Origin: Fallopia convolvulus
Lineage: Eukaryota; Streptophyta; Magnoliopsida; Caryophyllales; Polygonaceae
NCBI GenBank assembly: GCA_964016875.1
Contig: OZ024722.1
Location: forward strand, 19,288,576 to 19,352,575
Reading direction: 5' to 3'
Length of the DNA stretch: 64,000 nt
Of the stretch, positions 46,490 to 57,430 are shown piece by piece. Under the pieces are notes generated by a model. It saw nothing but the letters and a program-made list of their open reading frames with translations, had not been told where the DNA came from and searched no databases. Each line of letters opens with the position of its first letter. Positions within the stretch are counted from its first letter, which is position 1. The position numbers and the translations under genes were made by a program.

Positions 46490-47282
46490 GGCCGAACGAC
46501 CGAAAACCACCCTTATAAAAGCCATATTGCACTAAACCACCCTTTTAATATCAATTTACCGAAAACCACCCTCATAAGGTCTTCCGTTAACAAATGACCA
46601 CCCGCCCCCAACTCCCGTAAAAAAAATCCGTCTAAAGTATGAAATTACAAATCCACCCTTTATTTTTCATTATATTATATTATTATAAATATACCTAATA
46701 AATTAAAACTAATTATTGCACAAAAAAGACAGCCTCGACGTCTACCAAGCAAAATTCCAACACGATTTAACCCTTTCTTTGAACTCAAATGACTTCATTG
46801 CCATCAGTGACCTTGCCGAGGACAACATTAATGAATTCGGATCTTGAACTTCGACCACCAAAATCACGGGCTCACTTTTCTCCAATCCAGATTTGGCTTG
46901 CCTTTGTGCAGTTTGGGTTGCTACTGGTTCGCCGTCAACTCCCTCCGTTCCCAAATCTCGCCTTTGTTTAGGGTTAAGCGCACCAATCGTTGAATTTTTG
47001 GGTTTGATCTTGAGATTCATTTTGTTTGAACTCGAATTTTAGGGTTTGATCTTGAGATTCATTTTTTTGGCCCATTTCCTTTTTTTGTACTTTTATTTCA
47101 CATTAAAAAATTAATAATGGGGCATGTGCATACAACACTAACGGTCTTTTTGACGGGAGTTGGGGGCGGGTGGTCATTTATTAACGGAAGCCCTTATTAG
47201 GGTGGTTTTCGGTAAATTGATATTAAAAGGGTGGTTTAGAGCAATATGGCATATTATAAGGGTGGTTTTCGGTCGTTCGGCC
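46490..47282. mobile_element. Non-autonomous MULE, 793 bp
   Basis: The exact 9-bp duplication tttataaaa flanks it (46481-46489 and 47283-47291). TIRs of about 135 bp start GGCCGAACGACCGAAAACCA at both ends, nearly identical. They resemble the TIRs of the element at 37904-39014 and also carry repeated AACCACCC motifs. The centre (46780-47060) has a minus-strand open frame of 92 codons with no recognised domain, possibly a captured exon. Confidence 0.9.
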
Positions 47283-47291
47283 TTTATAAAA

Positions 47292-47665
47292 TTCACTTGA
47301 GTTCAAAAGAAATTACATGTCAAAGTTTTTTACCATGAAAAAAAGACATGTTCAGATAATTCAGTTTGAAAACAATGAAAAATATTATAGGTACCAAAGT
47401 TTGAGAAAATTTCAATAATTCTTGTTGCAGAGCCGGTGGTGCACTGGTAGTGCTTATGTTTTGTGCTCCATCATTTGCAAGAAGCACCAAAAGGCAGAGA
47501 GTTAAGTAAAAGAGTGAATGCAAGTAATTGAACTGAAACTGCTCAGAACCCTGCAATCGTCTTCTTTGCATCTTGTTTCAAGTCACAATTCAAGTAATGT
47601 GCCTGTACTGTGATATGATCTTTTCATCTTTGAAGATCACATACTTCTTATAAAAGACTATTTCT
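47292..47665. other. Region downstream of the small membrane protein gene
   Basis: It probably contains its 3' UTR. The minus-strand frame at 47320-47571 has a hydrophobic segment but no recognised domain or splice context. Confidence 0.35.
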
Positions 47666-48995
47666 TCAATCAGACTTTGCACTTTTTATCTCCTTGGAAC
47701 TCTCGGGCATCAAACCTATCTCTCGCATTTGATGCTCAATTGTCACAAACCCAGTCTGTGCAAGAAATCTGCAAGAACAGATCAATTCATTATTTCATTT
47801 AGAGAGTGATGATGACAATTCAGTTTGCGACAAATTGACACAGAGAGTTGTTCCGAGATCAATTCACTGATGCTGTTAAGGATCATCATGCATCTCTGAG
47901 AATTTGCCATGTCTAAAATGAGATGCAAACAACACTATCCCTGCACACTTCAACTTGTCTAGTTTGCTGCTACTGACATGGAGGATTCCTAACCATACTC
48001 TACCAAGATAGGGCAGAGAATTCAGAATAACTTTAAACATTGCAAAATGACTTCAAGCAATAGAGCTACAGGATTGATGAAGTAGAAAATGTTTTCAGTG
48101 ACTTGCACAAGTTATGAAAAGAAAAAAAGAAAAGAAGCTTAAGAGAAGCTAGCACAAGTTATGAAGCCACTGATGCTAATAGCGAATGCTGCTGTCATAA
48201 ATAGAGAGCTAGATAATGCATAAATAAACATAGACAAATATAGGTTAAAATCACAGCAAAATACTTAAATGAGTTTATATAATTTAAAGCACCCAAAACT
48301 AGCCTTGATGATGTGAAATTCCATCTACATTCCTAAACAGCTAAGAATCGAAATGAAGCACATTATACTGCAGGACTTTTTCAATCCTATCTGAATCCAA
48401 GTCTAGGAAATTTACAAAAGAGAGAAGAGCTAATTCAAGCATCTCTCTCCCAATTTGACAGATACCCAATTACTAGAAGGACAACCATAACTGATAACAC
48501 TACTGCCTAACCTGGTAGCCTAATGTCAGCCTAATTCAGAATTGAGGGGAAAATCGCATCAAATTCCAACGCTAAAGAATTAAAAATTGATTCCATGTAC
48601 CTAACTGATGCAAAATTTTCATTCGTTCTTACCTGCTAAGAAGGAAGAAGAGGGTCAAAGTGATGAGAACAAGAAGCCCAACGTGAAGAACCAAAATAGA
48701 GTCGCTTGAGGAGAAAGCCAAACCGAGCATAGTCAGAAGGCAAAGGCCCAACATCAAAAACGCGATCTTCAGAGTATTCCATGTCTGATCCTGCAAAATT
48801 TCACACCAACAAAAATGGAAAAAAAAAAGAAGAAGCAAATCAGATTCAGAAAGTTATTTGGCTTGAGAGGGGAAAAGGAGATGAATTTGAGGTTTTAGAG
48901 GGCTATGAACCGACATTGACGCCTGGAGCTAGAGCTCCCAATAGCACTGCTTTGGCCGGTGAAATATCTTCGGAATCGGATTTCGCTTTCTCCAT
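47666..48995 (-). CDS. Small plant membrane protein with two transmembrane helices (113 aa)
   Basis: Three exons: 48915-48995 (27 codons from ATG, contains EDISPAKAVLLGALAPGVN), 48633-48790 (starting DQTWNTLK) and 47666-47768 (FLAQTGFVTIEHQMREIGL and the stop). All borders are GT-AG and phases agree. The middle exon encodes two hydrophobic stretches, about residues 35-54 and 60-79 (AFLMLGLCLLTMLGLAF; LVLHVGLLVLITLTLFFLL), joined by an SSSD turn. The order of SPAK/LLGALAPGVN, two helices and LAQTGxVxxEHQM matches a conserved uncharacterised plant family similar to At1g55160. Intron 2 is 864 bp. Function unknown; probably an endomembrane protein. Confidence 0.85.
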
Positions 48996-49497
48996 TTTCG
49001 GTTCAGAAGGGACCTGTGCCAAAACAAGGCTTGATGGATGAGTTTGAAATTAGATATAGAAAAGGTTTTTAAGAAGGCCTTTTTTAAGTCCATTTACATA
49101 AGAATGGGTGCTTAGACCTGGTCCGGTTTCGAGGGAACCAGTCGGAACCGGAATCGGCTAGAACCATGGTTCCGGTTCCTATTAAGGTTCCGGTTTCAGT
49201 TCCGATTCCCCCACCCCACGAACCAGAGAACTGGTGGTTCAGAAAATAATATCGCCGGGTCTGACGCCTACTATTTTTTTTTAACCGAAAATAATATCGC
49301 GATCGCGGATAATAAACCGTGATCGTAGTTATGGCCAAAAAGAAAAATCGCAATCACGGTTTTATGCCAGAATGCCAACGACTAGTTCTTAATGGCAATG
49401 GCTAGTTGATAATTTCCTTCTTTAAATACCCACATACATGATCTTATTCCAACTCACACTACCAATCTCTCAAGTTTACAAAACTCTATTAAGTCTC

Positions 49498-49728
49498 TTT
49501 TTTTTTTATCGAGGGACCCACCAAAGATGGTAAACCACGGGTCCATGAACTAGCCGGCAAAGCGCACGAACCAGGTAAACCGGTTTGCACCGACCGGCTC
49601 GACCTAGTGGTGGAGGAATGGTGAGACTTGGTTTTTCACCCAAGTGTAGGGGCGGAGGCAAGGATCGAACCTAGGACCTCCCAACATCCCCCCATGCCCT
49701 TACCACTAGGCCACCCTATGTGGGGCAG
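49498..49728 (-). mobile_element. tRNA-derived SINE, 231 bp
   Basis: On the minus strand it starts near the A box TGGCCTAGTGGTAAG and B box GGTTCGATCC, about 35 bp apart, and ends in a poly(A) tract (plus-strand t-run at 49498-49507). The flanks are aactctattaagtctc (49482-49497) and aactctcttaagtctc (49729-49744), a 16-bp target duplication with one mismatch. It inserted inside the hAT element. Confidence 0.88.
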
Positions 49729-49930
49729 AACTCTCTTAAGTCTCAATATCTCAATCTTTACTAATTTTTATAATTGCTTTCTTTTCCACATATTATTTTC
49801 ATAATTGTCCTTTCCAAAAAAATAACACAATTGTCTCTTACATCATATTGCTTGGTAATTTTGTATTTCATTATCTTCTTAATATTTATTTTGTTCTCTA
49901 CTTTTCTTTGCTTAATTACATTTTAAGAAA

Positions 49931-50805
49931 ATGGATGGATTTGTTGATCAACTTTTTGGCCCACAAGAGAGTGGTGCTAATGTAGAATTTGTACCTCCTA
50001 TTAACTTGTCATAATTATCGGATCCTAATGTGGTACAACCGGGATCGTCCACTCCCAATGAAAATAAGGGAGTGGATGTGGATGGACCCGAGGCTCCAAC
50101 CCTTAACTTCGATATTTTTACAAACATTTTCGAAAGGGAACCTATGATGCACCTCACAAGAAATATACAATTCATTATTACTATTGTGATAAGAAATACA
50201 CATGATTGGCGAGATCGGGCTATAGAATGTTGTCAAAACACGTGAAGAGAGCACGCCCCGACAAGTTAGGTACGATGCGAGGACAATCCCAACTTTCCGA
50301 GTTTACAACCTCTTCTTCCCTTAACCCTCATAACCCTTTTTTATTTAGTTATAACCATAATGCTAATATGTATGTTTTTTTCCGAGTCTATTTGTGTTGA
50401 TCACTTATCATTTAGTTTTGCAGAAAAGTTCGGATTTAACAATTGAATAACTAATCATGTACAACCCACTTACAAACCGACCACTAGGAAGTCGGTAAGA
50501 AATAATGTGATGAAAGTTTGCAAAAGTCGTAAAATGGCATTGGTGAATTTTTTTGTGAAAATTATATTAAAGTGTCAATTTGTAGTGACATATGGAGTGC
50601 TCATTGGCAAAACCATGCATCCATGGGATTAACATGTCATTTTATTGATGATCATTTTGTTTTGCAAAACGTGTTTTGGCTTATAGAGTATTTGACTAAT
50701 CTCTTATCGCTTTAATGAATAGTAACATTATTCGTACTATTTTGGAAGAATATAGACTACTTCATCGAGTTTTTTATATCTCGTTTGACAATGCATCTAA
50801 CAACA
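49931..50805 (+). pseudogene. hAT transposase, N-terminal and central remnant
   Basis: The frame opens at ATG 49931 (MDGFVDQLFGP...) and stops at 50011. Shifted frames then give a BED-like zinc finger remnant (around 50170-50260, YYCDKKYT, then H-containing MLSKHVKRARP). Sequence near 50575-50680 reads DIWSAHWQNHASMGLTCHF, the conserved start of the hAT catalytic domain, followed by SFDNASNNTS at about 50780. The frame then breaks off into Gypsy sequence at about 50806. Multiple stops make it inactive. Confidence 0.8.
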
Positions 50806-51937
50806 CTTCGAAGATGTTCAAGCTAAGGCAATGGCCCAAATTCGCCTAGAAGAAGATAAGGGATCTAACCTCCCAGAAGATGACCTTCTGGAATCTGATC
50901 CCAAGACCCTAGAAGATGATCGTCATAATCCAAAAGCGAGTGAATCTGACCGTGAGACATCAGATGATGACGAGAACGGTCACGATCATGATCACATTCA
51001 CGGTCACGGTCTAGTCACACAAAATCGCAAGGAACGCAGGTTTCATCCGTATCATTTATAAAAAAAATGCTAGTTTACTATTATGCTTTCGTTTATGATT
51101 TCTTTCGAATAAATACTGATTTGAGCATCGGAGGGTCGTTGGGGAAACCCACGACCAACCCTCCTAATTCTTTGAATCTTGTCATGTAGAAGCACACGAG
51201 ATGTTGATCGCTAGTCATGGTCACGATCAGTCGGAAGACAAAAATCATCAGTTACGATCATAAGTCACTATTTGCCAGAACAAATGAGGTGCTACTCGCC
51301 AGCAACCGTAGCTTCTGTCGCTAGCAAACAAGGCTTTATCCGCTAGGGCGGTACTCGCCAAAATAGGGACTCCCTTGAGGACAACGCTTGAAACACCGAA
51401 GATGCTAGTTATCGCCAAGGAAGACATTGGTCATCGCTTGGATAAGCACTCCTGATCTTAAGCAGCTGTAAATCAAAAAGTTGACAAACGACTTTTGTAG
51501 GGGTCTTTGTCCGTTAAAAGCCCTCGGTTCCTAAGGCACAACTCAAAGTTTTCACATAGTTGCATTTTCGCAAGACAACATGTTTGTACTCTTGGTTAAC
51601 GACCTTGACCGAGTCTAAGATATTGGCTAGCGGCTTCGATCAAGTTAACGCCCAACATCGACGGTTTTCATCAAGTTAAAACGCCCGTGGCTACACAACT
51701 TTGATAGAACCAACGCTAGAGGCGAACAACTTCGGTCAGGTCCATGCCTTTAGCTGACGACCTCGATCAAGTCCGTACCTTTGACCATTGACTTCCATCG
51801 TCATGACGCCCGATTTCTAGTGGCTCAACAACTTCCAAACACAATTGCTCCCAAGAAGACGATGAGGCATCCGACGAAAGGCTTTAAATTCATCTCGCCC
51901 GTCTCCTCGCATCAACGACCAAGATGAATTTGGGTAT
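50806..51937 (+). mobile_element. Gypsy gag 3' end and downstream region, left truncated unit
   Basis: Starting at ttcgaagatgttcaa, the sequence copies 53736-54870: the last gag codons (in another frame here), then about 1.1 kb of untranslated DNA with conserved blocks such as ggagggtcgttggggaaacc. It lies upstream of an LTR, so it represents the 3' part of an element whose 5' part is missing. The frame at 50831-51061 has a counterpart at 53727-53993 and encodes a His/Asp-rich stretch of unknown meaning. Confidence 0.8.
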
Positions 51938-52743
51938 TGTTAGACCCAAAAAATTCCAAGTATGATTTCAAGACTGTCGCCATCACAAAGACCGAAGACT
52001 GTCGTCGTCACAAAGACCATAATCGTTAGAAAGACCATCATCCTCAAGAAGACCATCATCATCTCAAAGACCATCATCGTCACAATGACCAAAGACTGTC
52101 GTCGTCACAAAGACCGAAGACTGTCATCGTCACAAAGACCAAAGACCGTCATCGTCATCTGACTATCCAGCAACGCCAACGAGATCCCGAGATCTCTGGG
52201 TCAGTTACAACCACCTTTGACCATATCTTCCACAACGTCCACGACCTATTTTTTAGGAGAACATTTATTCTTGATCTTGTAAATGCTTACATGTGATTCT
52301 CCCTACTATATAAAGGGATCTAAGGGCATAGCTACGTCAGATCTAGACATATAGCCATTAGTACACAATAATTCCCATCTCTTGTAATCTAAACACCCTC
52401 GTAGCTTACATTGCTATTGGAGACCGTTGTTGTCTGGACAAGACTGTTGTCGTCTAAGCAAGACTGCAAGCATCTGGTTGTTGTCTTCCCAGCAGTTTTC
52501 GCATGATTATGAGTCCTAAACCCCAGATCTTAGCTTGTAATCTCTTGTTTATAATTAATAAGAGGAGATAAGCATTTCTTCTTTATTTTTGTTGTCTTTA
52601 CATTCAATTTGTTTACTTATTCATCGCTTTCGTTTATCGTTTTTACTCGTTCTCCCATCAACTCGATCCCATCGTATCCCTTTGGCTATCAAACCCAATC
52701 AAGGACACTAAAGTGATTAATTGTTCATTTTTTGTCCAAAACA
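51938..52743 (+). repeat. Gypsy LTR (shared or 5' LTR), about 806 bp
   Basis: It starts TGTTAGACCC and ends GTCCAAAACA directly before the primer site. A minisatellite of tcgtcacaaagaccatcatc-type units lies at 51980-52160. A promoter-like ctactatataaagggatcta occurs at about 52303. Its counterpart at 54871-55606 is over 90% alike by eye. Confidence 0.8.
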
Positions 52744-53791
52744 ATTTGGCGCCCACCGTGGGGCTGATAGCTAAAATCCAACCGATCAACCTCCTACCAA
52801 ACACCAACCGTTTACCATGGATAACCTTTTTGCTCGGCTCGATGCCCTCCAAAAAGACCTTGATGAACTCAAAACCGAAACAGCTAGATCCAACGCCCGA
52901 GTGGCGCAAGTAATAGTTGAAAATGAGTCTTTGAGATCACAGGTACACGCGAGCAAGATTATGACCGCCGCAGGAGCCTTCCCGGAAGAGGCTGTGATCG
53001 TCCAAAATCCATCAGCGGTACACTTTCCTGGAATGACGATGACGACCCGAGAAACTTCCTCTCTAAGGGTCCCATTCCAACAGCCGATAGAAGATGACGG
53101 GATCACTCCCAACCTTCTCGACACTGAGGAGGTCATCAAGCAAAAGATCCAAGAAAAATTAAAGCCTCTCTATGAGACGATTGCAAGGATCCCCGAAATC
53201 CCACATCCCATTGAGAAGGAACCCGAAGATGGCTATGAAGCTTCTCCCTTAGTGGAATCCATTTCCGTTGTCGATTTTCCTAATGGGTTTCTCGTTCCAG
53301 AAATGTCAAGCTACAACGACATCCATGATCCTAACGATCATCTTTTGATCTTCAAGCAAAAGATGATGATGACTTCCATCCCTCAAAAAGACCGTGAAGC
53401 CATCATGTGCAAAAGTTTTGGTGCAACTCTTGAGGACCCGACCTTAATATGGTTCATTAGTTTGCCACGAGGATCCGTGGAATCATATGTGAATCTCGCC
53501 GACTTGTTTAAAATTCAATTTATGAGTAGTCAGCGACTTGAAAAGTATTCTAATGACTTATTTCGAATTGTGCAGGGGTATGATGAAACTCTCCGAGATT
53601 ACATGAACCGTTTCGTTCACGAGAAAATCAAGATCCCCAATTACGATGTCTCGACATCCAATGAAGCATTATGTCAAGGTCTTCAAACGAGCAACGAACT
53701 CTACAAAGAGTTGACCATGTACCCATGTGCAACCTTCGAAGATGTTCAATCTAAGGCGCGCAATGGCCCAAATTCGCCTAGAGGAAGATAA
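52744..53791 (+). pseudogene. Non-autonomous Gypsy internal region: primer site and gag only
   Basis: TTTGGCGCCCACCGTGGGG (52745-52763) is the primer-binding region seen in many plant Ty3/Gypsy elements. The gag frame (52817-53791, 324 codons) begins with a coiled-coil-like MDNLFARLDALQKDLDELK. It contains the Retrotrans_gag core: DPNDHLLIFKQKM, WFISLPRGSVESYVNLADLF and QGYDETLRDYMNRF. No zinc knuckle, protease, integrase or reverse transcriptase follows; the sequence goes directly into the 3' region. It is open throughout, so gag may be translatable, but movement would need enzymes supplied by another element. Confidence 0.85.
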
Positions 53792-54870
53792 GGGATCTAA
53801 CCTCCCAGAAGATGACCTTCTGGAATCTGATCCCAAGACGCCAGAAAATGATCATCAAAATCCAACAGATAGTGAATCTGACCGTGAAACATCAGATGAT
53901 GACGAGAACGGTCACGATCATGATCATAGTCACATTCACGGTCTAGTCACCCAAAATCGCAAGGAACGCAGGTTTCATCCGTACCATTTCTAAAAAAATG
54001 CTAGTTTACTATTATGCTTTCGTTTATGATTTCTTTCGAATAAATACCGACTTGAGTGTCGGAGGGTCGTTGGGGAAACCCACGACCAACCCTCCTAGTT
54101 CTTTGAATATTGTCATGTAGAAGCACACGAGATGTTGATCGTTAGTCATGGTCATGATCAGTCAGAAGACAGAAATCATCAGTTACGATCATAAGGCACT
54201 ATTCGCCAGAACAAATGAGGCGCTACTCGCCAGCAACCGTAGCTTCTATCGCTAGCAAACAAGGCTTTATCTACTTGGGCGGTACTCGCCGGAATAGGGA
54301 CTCCCTTGAGGACAACGCTCGAAATGCTGAAGACGCTAGTTATCGCAAAGGAAGACACCGGTCATCGCTTGCCTAAGCACTCCTAATCTTAAGCAGCTGC
54401 AAATCAAAAAGTTGACAAACGACTTTTGCAGGGGTCTTTATTCGTTAAAAGCCCTCGGTTCTTGAGGCACAACTCAAAAGTTTTCACATAGTTGCCTTTT
54501 CGCAAGACAAAAAGTCTGTACTCTTGGTTAACAACCTTGACCGAGTCTAAGATATTGGCTAGCGGCTTCGATCAAGTTAACGCCCAACGCCGACGGTTTT
54601 CATCAAGTTAAAATGCTCGTGGCTACACAACTTTGATAGAACCAGTGCTAGAGGCTAACAACTTCGGTTAGGTCCATGCCTTTAGCCAACGACCTCGATC
54701 AAGTCCGTACCTTTGACCATTGACTTCCATCGTCACGACGCCTGATTTCTAGTGGCCCAACAACTTCCAAACGCAATTGTTCCCAAGAAGACGATGAGGT
54801 ATCTGACGAAAGGCTTTAAATTTTTCTCGCCCATCACCTCGCCTCAACGACCAAGATGAATTTGGGGTAT
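53792..54870 (+). mobile_element. Gypsy 3' untranslated region, second copy
   Basis: It matches 50870-51937 closely (about 1.1 kb). It holds repeated phrases such as cttcgatcaagttaacgccc and cctcgatcaagtccgtacct but no domain. Confidence 0.75.
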
Positions 54871-55606
54871 TCTTAGACCCAAAAATTCCAAGTATGATTT
54901 CAAGACTGTCTTCGTCACAAAGACTGAAGATTATCGTCGTCACAAAGACCATCATCATCAAAAAGACCATCATCATCTCAGAGACCATCATCGTCACAAA
55001 GACTGTTGTCGTCACAAAGACCGAAGACCGCCAGCGTCATCTGATTATCCTACATCACCAACGAGATCCCGAGATATCCGGGTCAGTTACAACCGCCTTT
55101 GACCATATCTTCCACAACGTCCACGACCATTTTTTAGGAGAACGTTTATTCTTGATCTTGTAACTGCTTATATGTGATTCTCCCTACTATATAAAGGGAT
55201 CTAAGGGCATAGCTACGCCAGATCTAGACATAGTTATTACACAATAATTCCCCTCTCTTGTAATCTGAACACCCTCGTAGCTTACATCGCTCTTGGAGAC
55301 CGATGTCATCTAGGAAAGATCGTTGTCATCTGAGCAAGACTGCTAGCATCTGATTGTTGTCTTCCCAGCAGTTTTCGCATGATTACGGGTCCTAAACCCT
55401 AGATCTAAGCTTGTAATCGCTTGTTTATAATTAATAACAGAAGATAAGCATTTCTTCTTTATTTTTGTTGTCTTTACATTCAATTTGTTTACTTATTCAT
55501 CGCTTTCGTTTATCGTTTTTACTTGTTCTCCCATCAACCCGATCAAATCGTATCCCTTTGGCTATCAAACCCTATCAAGGACACTAAAGTGATTAATTGG
55601 TCATTG
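54871..55606 (+). repeat. Gypsy 3' LTR, truncated at its end
   Basis: It starts ttcttagaccc (the expected TG is mutated) and matches the LTR at 51938 up to gtgattaattggtcatt, where the last 15 or so bases, including the CA end, are missing. The tcacaaagacc minisatellite is present at 54905-55030. It runs directly into hAT-derived sequence. Confidence 0.75.
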
Positions 55607-56075
55607 GTTACCGAATATTCATCTAATGTTATTTCTTCTTTTCCATTACCTCCACAATCTTCATCCTCTTCGATATCGAGTCACATCAATACTACTAGAA
55701 AGTGATTAATTGGTCATTAGTATCATAGAAAGCCTTACCAAGAGACCGAGACATTCGATCTTGAATGCGGAGTTTGAGACATATCTATCAATCCACTTTG
55801 AGCATGGTGAAGAAGAATTTGATATTTTAGGTTGGTGGAAGACTCACAAGACTTTCCCACCCTTGGTAAAGATCACGCCTCAAGTGCTTGTTGCTCCCGC
55901 CTCGACCGTATCAGTAGAGCAAACATTTACCGATGGAGGATACGTCCTAGACGTAAAGCGATTGAACTTAAAATCAATGCCTTGGAAGCCCAAGCGTGCG
56001 TGTGTGATTGAAAGAGGGCGGAAATTCATCAACAAAAGTCGAAGGTATCCAAAAATTCCGACTCGAACGACCTAG
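55607..56075 (+). pseudogene. hAT transposase C-terminal remnant
   Basis: The frame at 55710-56075 contains EFDILGWWKTHKTFPPLVKI and VSVEQTFTDGGYVLD. These match the hAT C-terminal dimerisation domain (consensus DILxWW, then SxxFSxGG). The central catalytic part is missing because the retroelement replaced it. The 20-bp aaagtgattaattggtcatt occurs both at the LTR end (55585) and at 55699. Confidence 0.85.
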
Positions 56076-56529
56076 ACGATGACTCCCAGATCCCAATCCT
56101 GAAGCGCTTCCACCGGTTCGGATGGATCATTGTAGATGGTAAGCAAAGTAGGATTTCTTATCGAAAGGTAAGAGAACTACATGGTCTTTGATTCCTCTAT
56201 AACCCCAAGAGAATATGTAGGCAACTTAATTTTAAGTTCAAGCTCTTTCATTATCCAACTCTTCCTATTAGTGGTGTAGTTCATGGCACATTGTTCTTCT
56301 GGCACGTTGAACCGTGATCGCGGCCGCGATTATACAACAGAACCAAAACCGCGACCGTAGTCCAATGGGTCACGATCACGACCCTCTTTATTTTTTGTCG
56401 GAGTTAGATTTTTTTTTTTTTTTAATATTTCCCGCTCCGGTTCCAGGAGGAACCAACCTTGGAATCGAAACGGAGAACCAGCCCAAGGTCAGTTCCGGTT
56501 CCGAAACCAGACCCATATCTATGGGTGCT

Positions 56530-57430
56530 CATGTGAGAAATAAGAATAAATTCCGACTGCTTCCTCCAAAAAATTGACGTCTTTGATTAGACTTTCATCA
56601 AAAAGGGTAAAAAAGGCATGAATGATTTTTTTTCCCCGTATTATTTGCGTATTTTTTACAAAATCCATTTCTAAGGGATGTGCACAGTTTATAGATCAAA
56701 ATTGACCAGTTGTGCATCAATATACAATACTAACAAATTGTGCATCAAAACTAATTATTTATGCATTGAGTTTTTGATATACATTGTTCATCGATTCTGA
56801 ATTTTTTTATGTTTATTCTTTACCTTATTTATGTGTATGAATACAATATTTATCTAGTTTTTGATGCGCATATAATTAGTTTCGATGCACACATAAAATA
56901 AGATGCACCTTTGCGTTGTTTTGATGCACATTCAGCCGGTTTTGATGCACTCACAAACAAGATGCATTTTTAGTTGTTTTGATACACACGTGACTTCTTT
57001 TAATGAATATAAAACAATTAGTTTTGACTTACATAAGACTAATTATGACACACAAGCATACATTAATGCACACATTAAGGCACACATTTGGCCATTTTTC
57101 TATGCATAAACAATCAGTTTTGACGCACAAACAATCGATTTTGATGCACAAAATCACGATTCGATGCACACATTATATCCGATATTCATGGCTTGCTCAC
57201 TTTTATTCTAAAATATCACCTAATTCATTGTTACATGAAATGTAATAATACGGTTGATTTTCTAACTAGAAGATATACCAACTTGCAACTTTGACATCAA
57301 GTTATTCTTTCTTTCCACTCTCATGAGGTGTCAAGATCAAGCTCTTATTCATCTTCCGATTTACACTGTATTCAATTAATTCATTATCCCTTGTTATTAG
57401 ATTTTTCAAAATCAGATGTGCTGATTTAGG
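56530..57430. repeat. Dispersed GATGCACA-motif region
   Basis: After about 100 bp of plain sequence, 56680-57190 contains about 15 variants of ttttgatgcacac spaced 15-60 bp apart, in both TGTGCATC and GATGCACA orientation. No gene or clear element border is visible; the frames at 56903-57245 follow the motif. Confidence 0.6.

Larger units (their letters stand above)
49113..56521. mobile_element. hAT transposon, 7.4 kb, with nested SINE and Gypsy sequences
   Basis: The exact 8-bp duplication tgggtgct flanks it (49105-49112 and 56522-56529). The ends read TAGACCTGGTCCGGTTTCG and, inverted, TAGATATGGGTCTGGTTTCG. Subterminal regions are rich in ggttccggttcc and gatcgcg motifs on both sides. Transposase remnants lie near each end (49931-50805 and 55710-56075), with the middle replaced by retroelement sequence. 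Confidence 0.92.

Noticed and set aside
52786..53139. 117-codon minus-strand frame
   Set aside because: It is a shadow of the Gypsy gag frame, which has clear family motifs.
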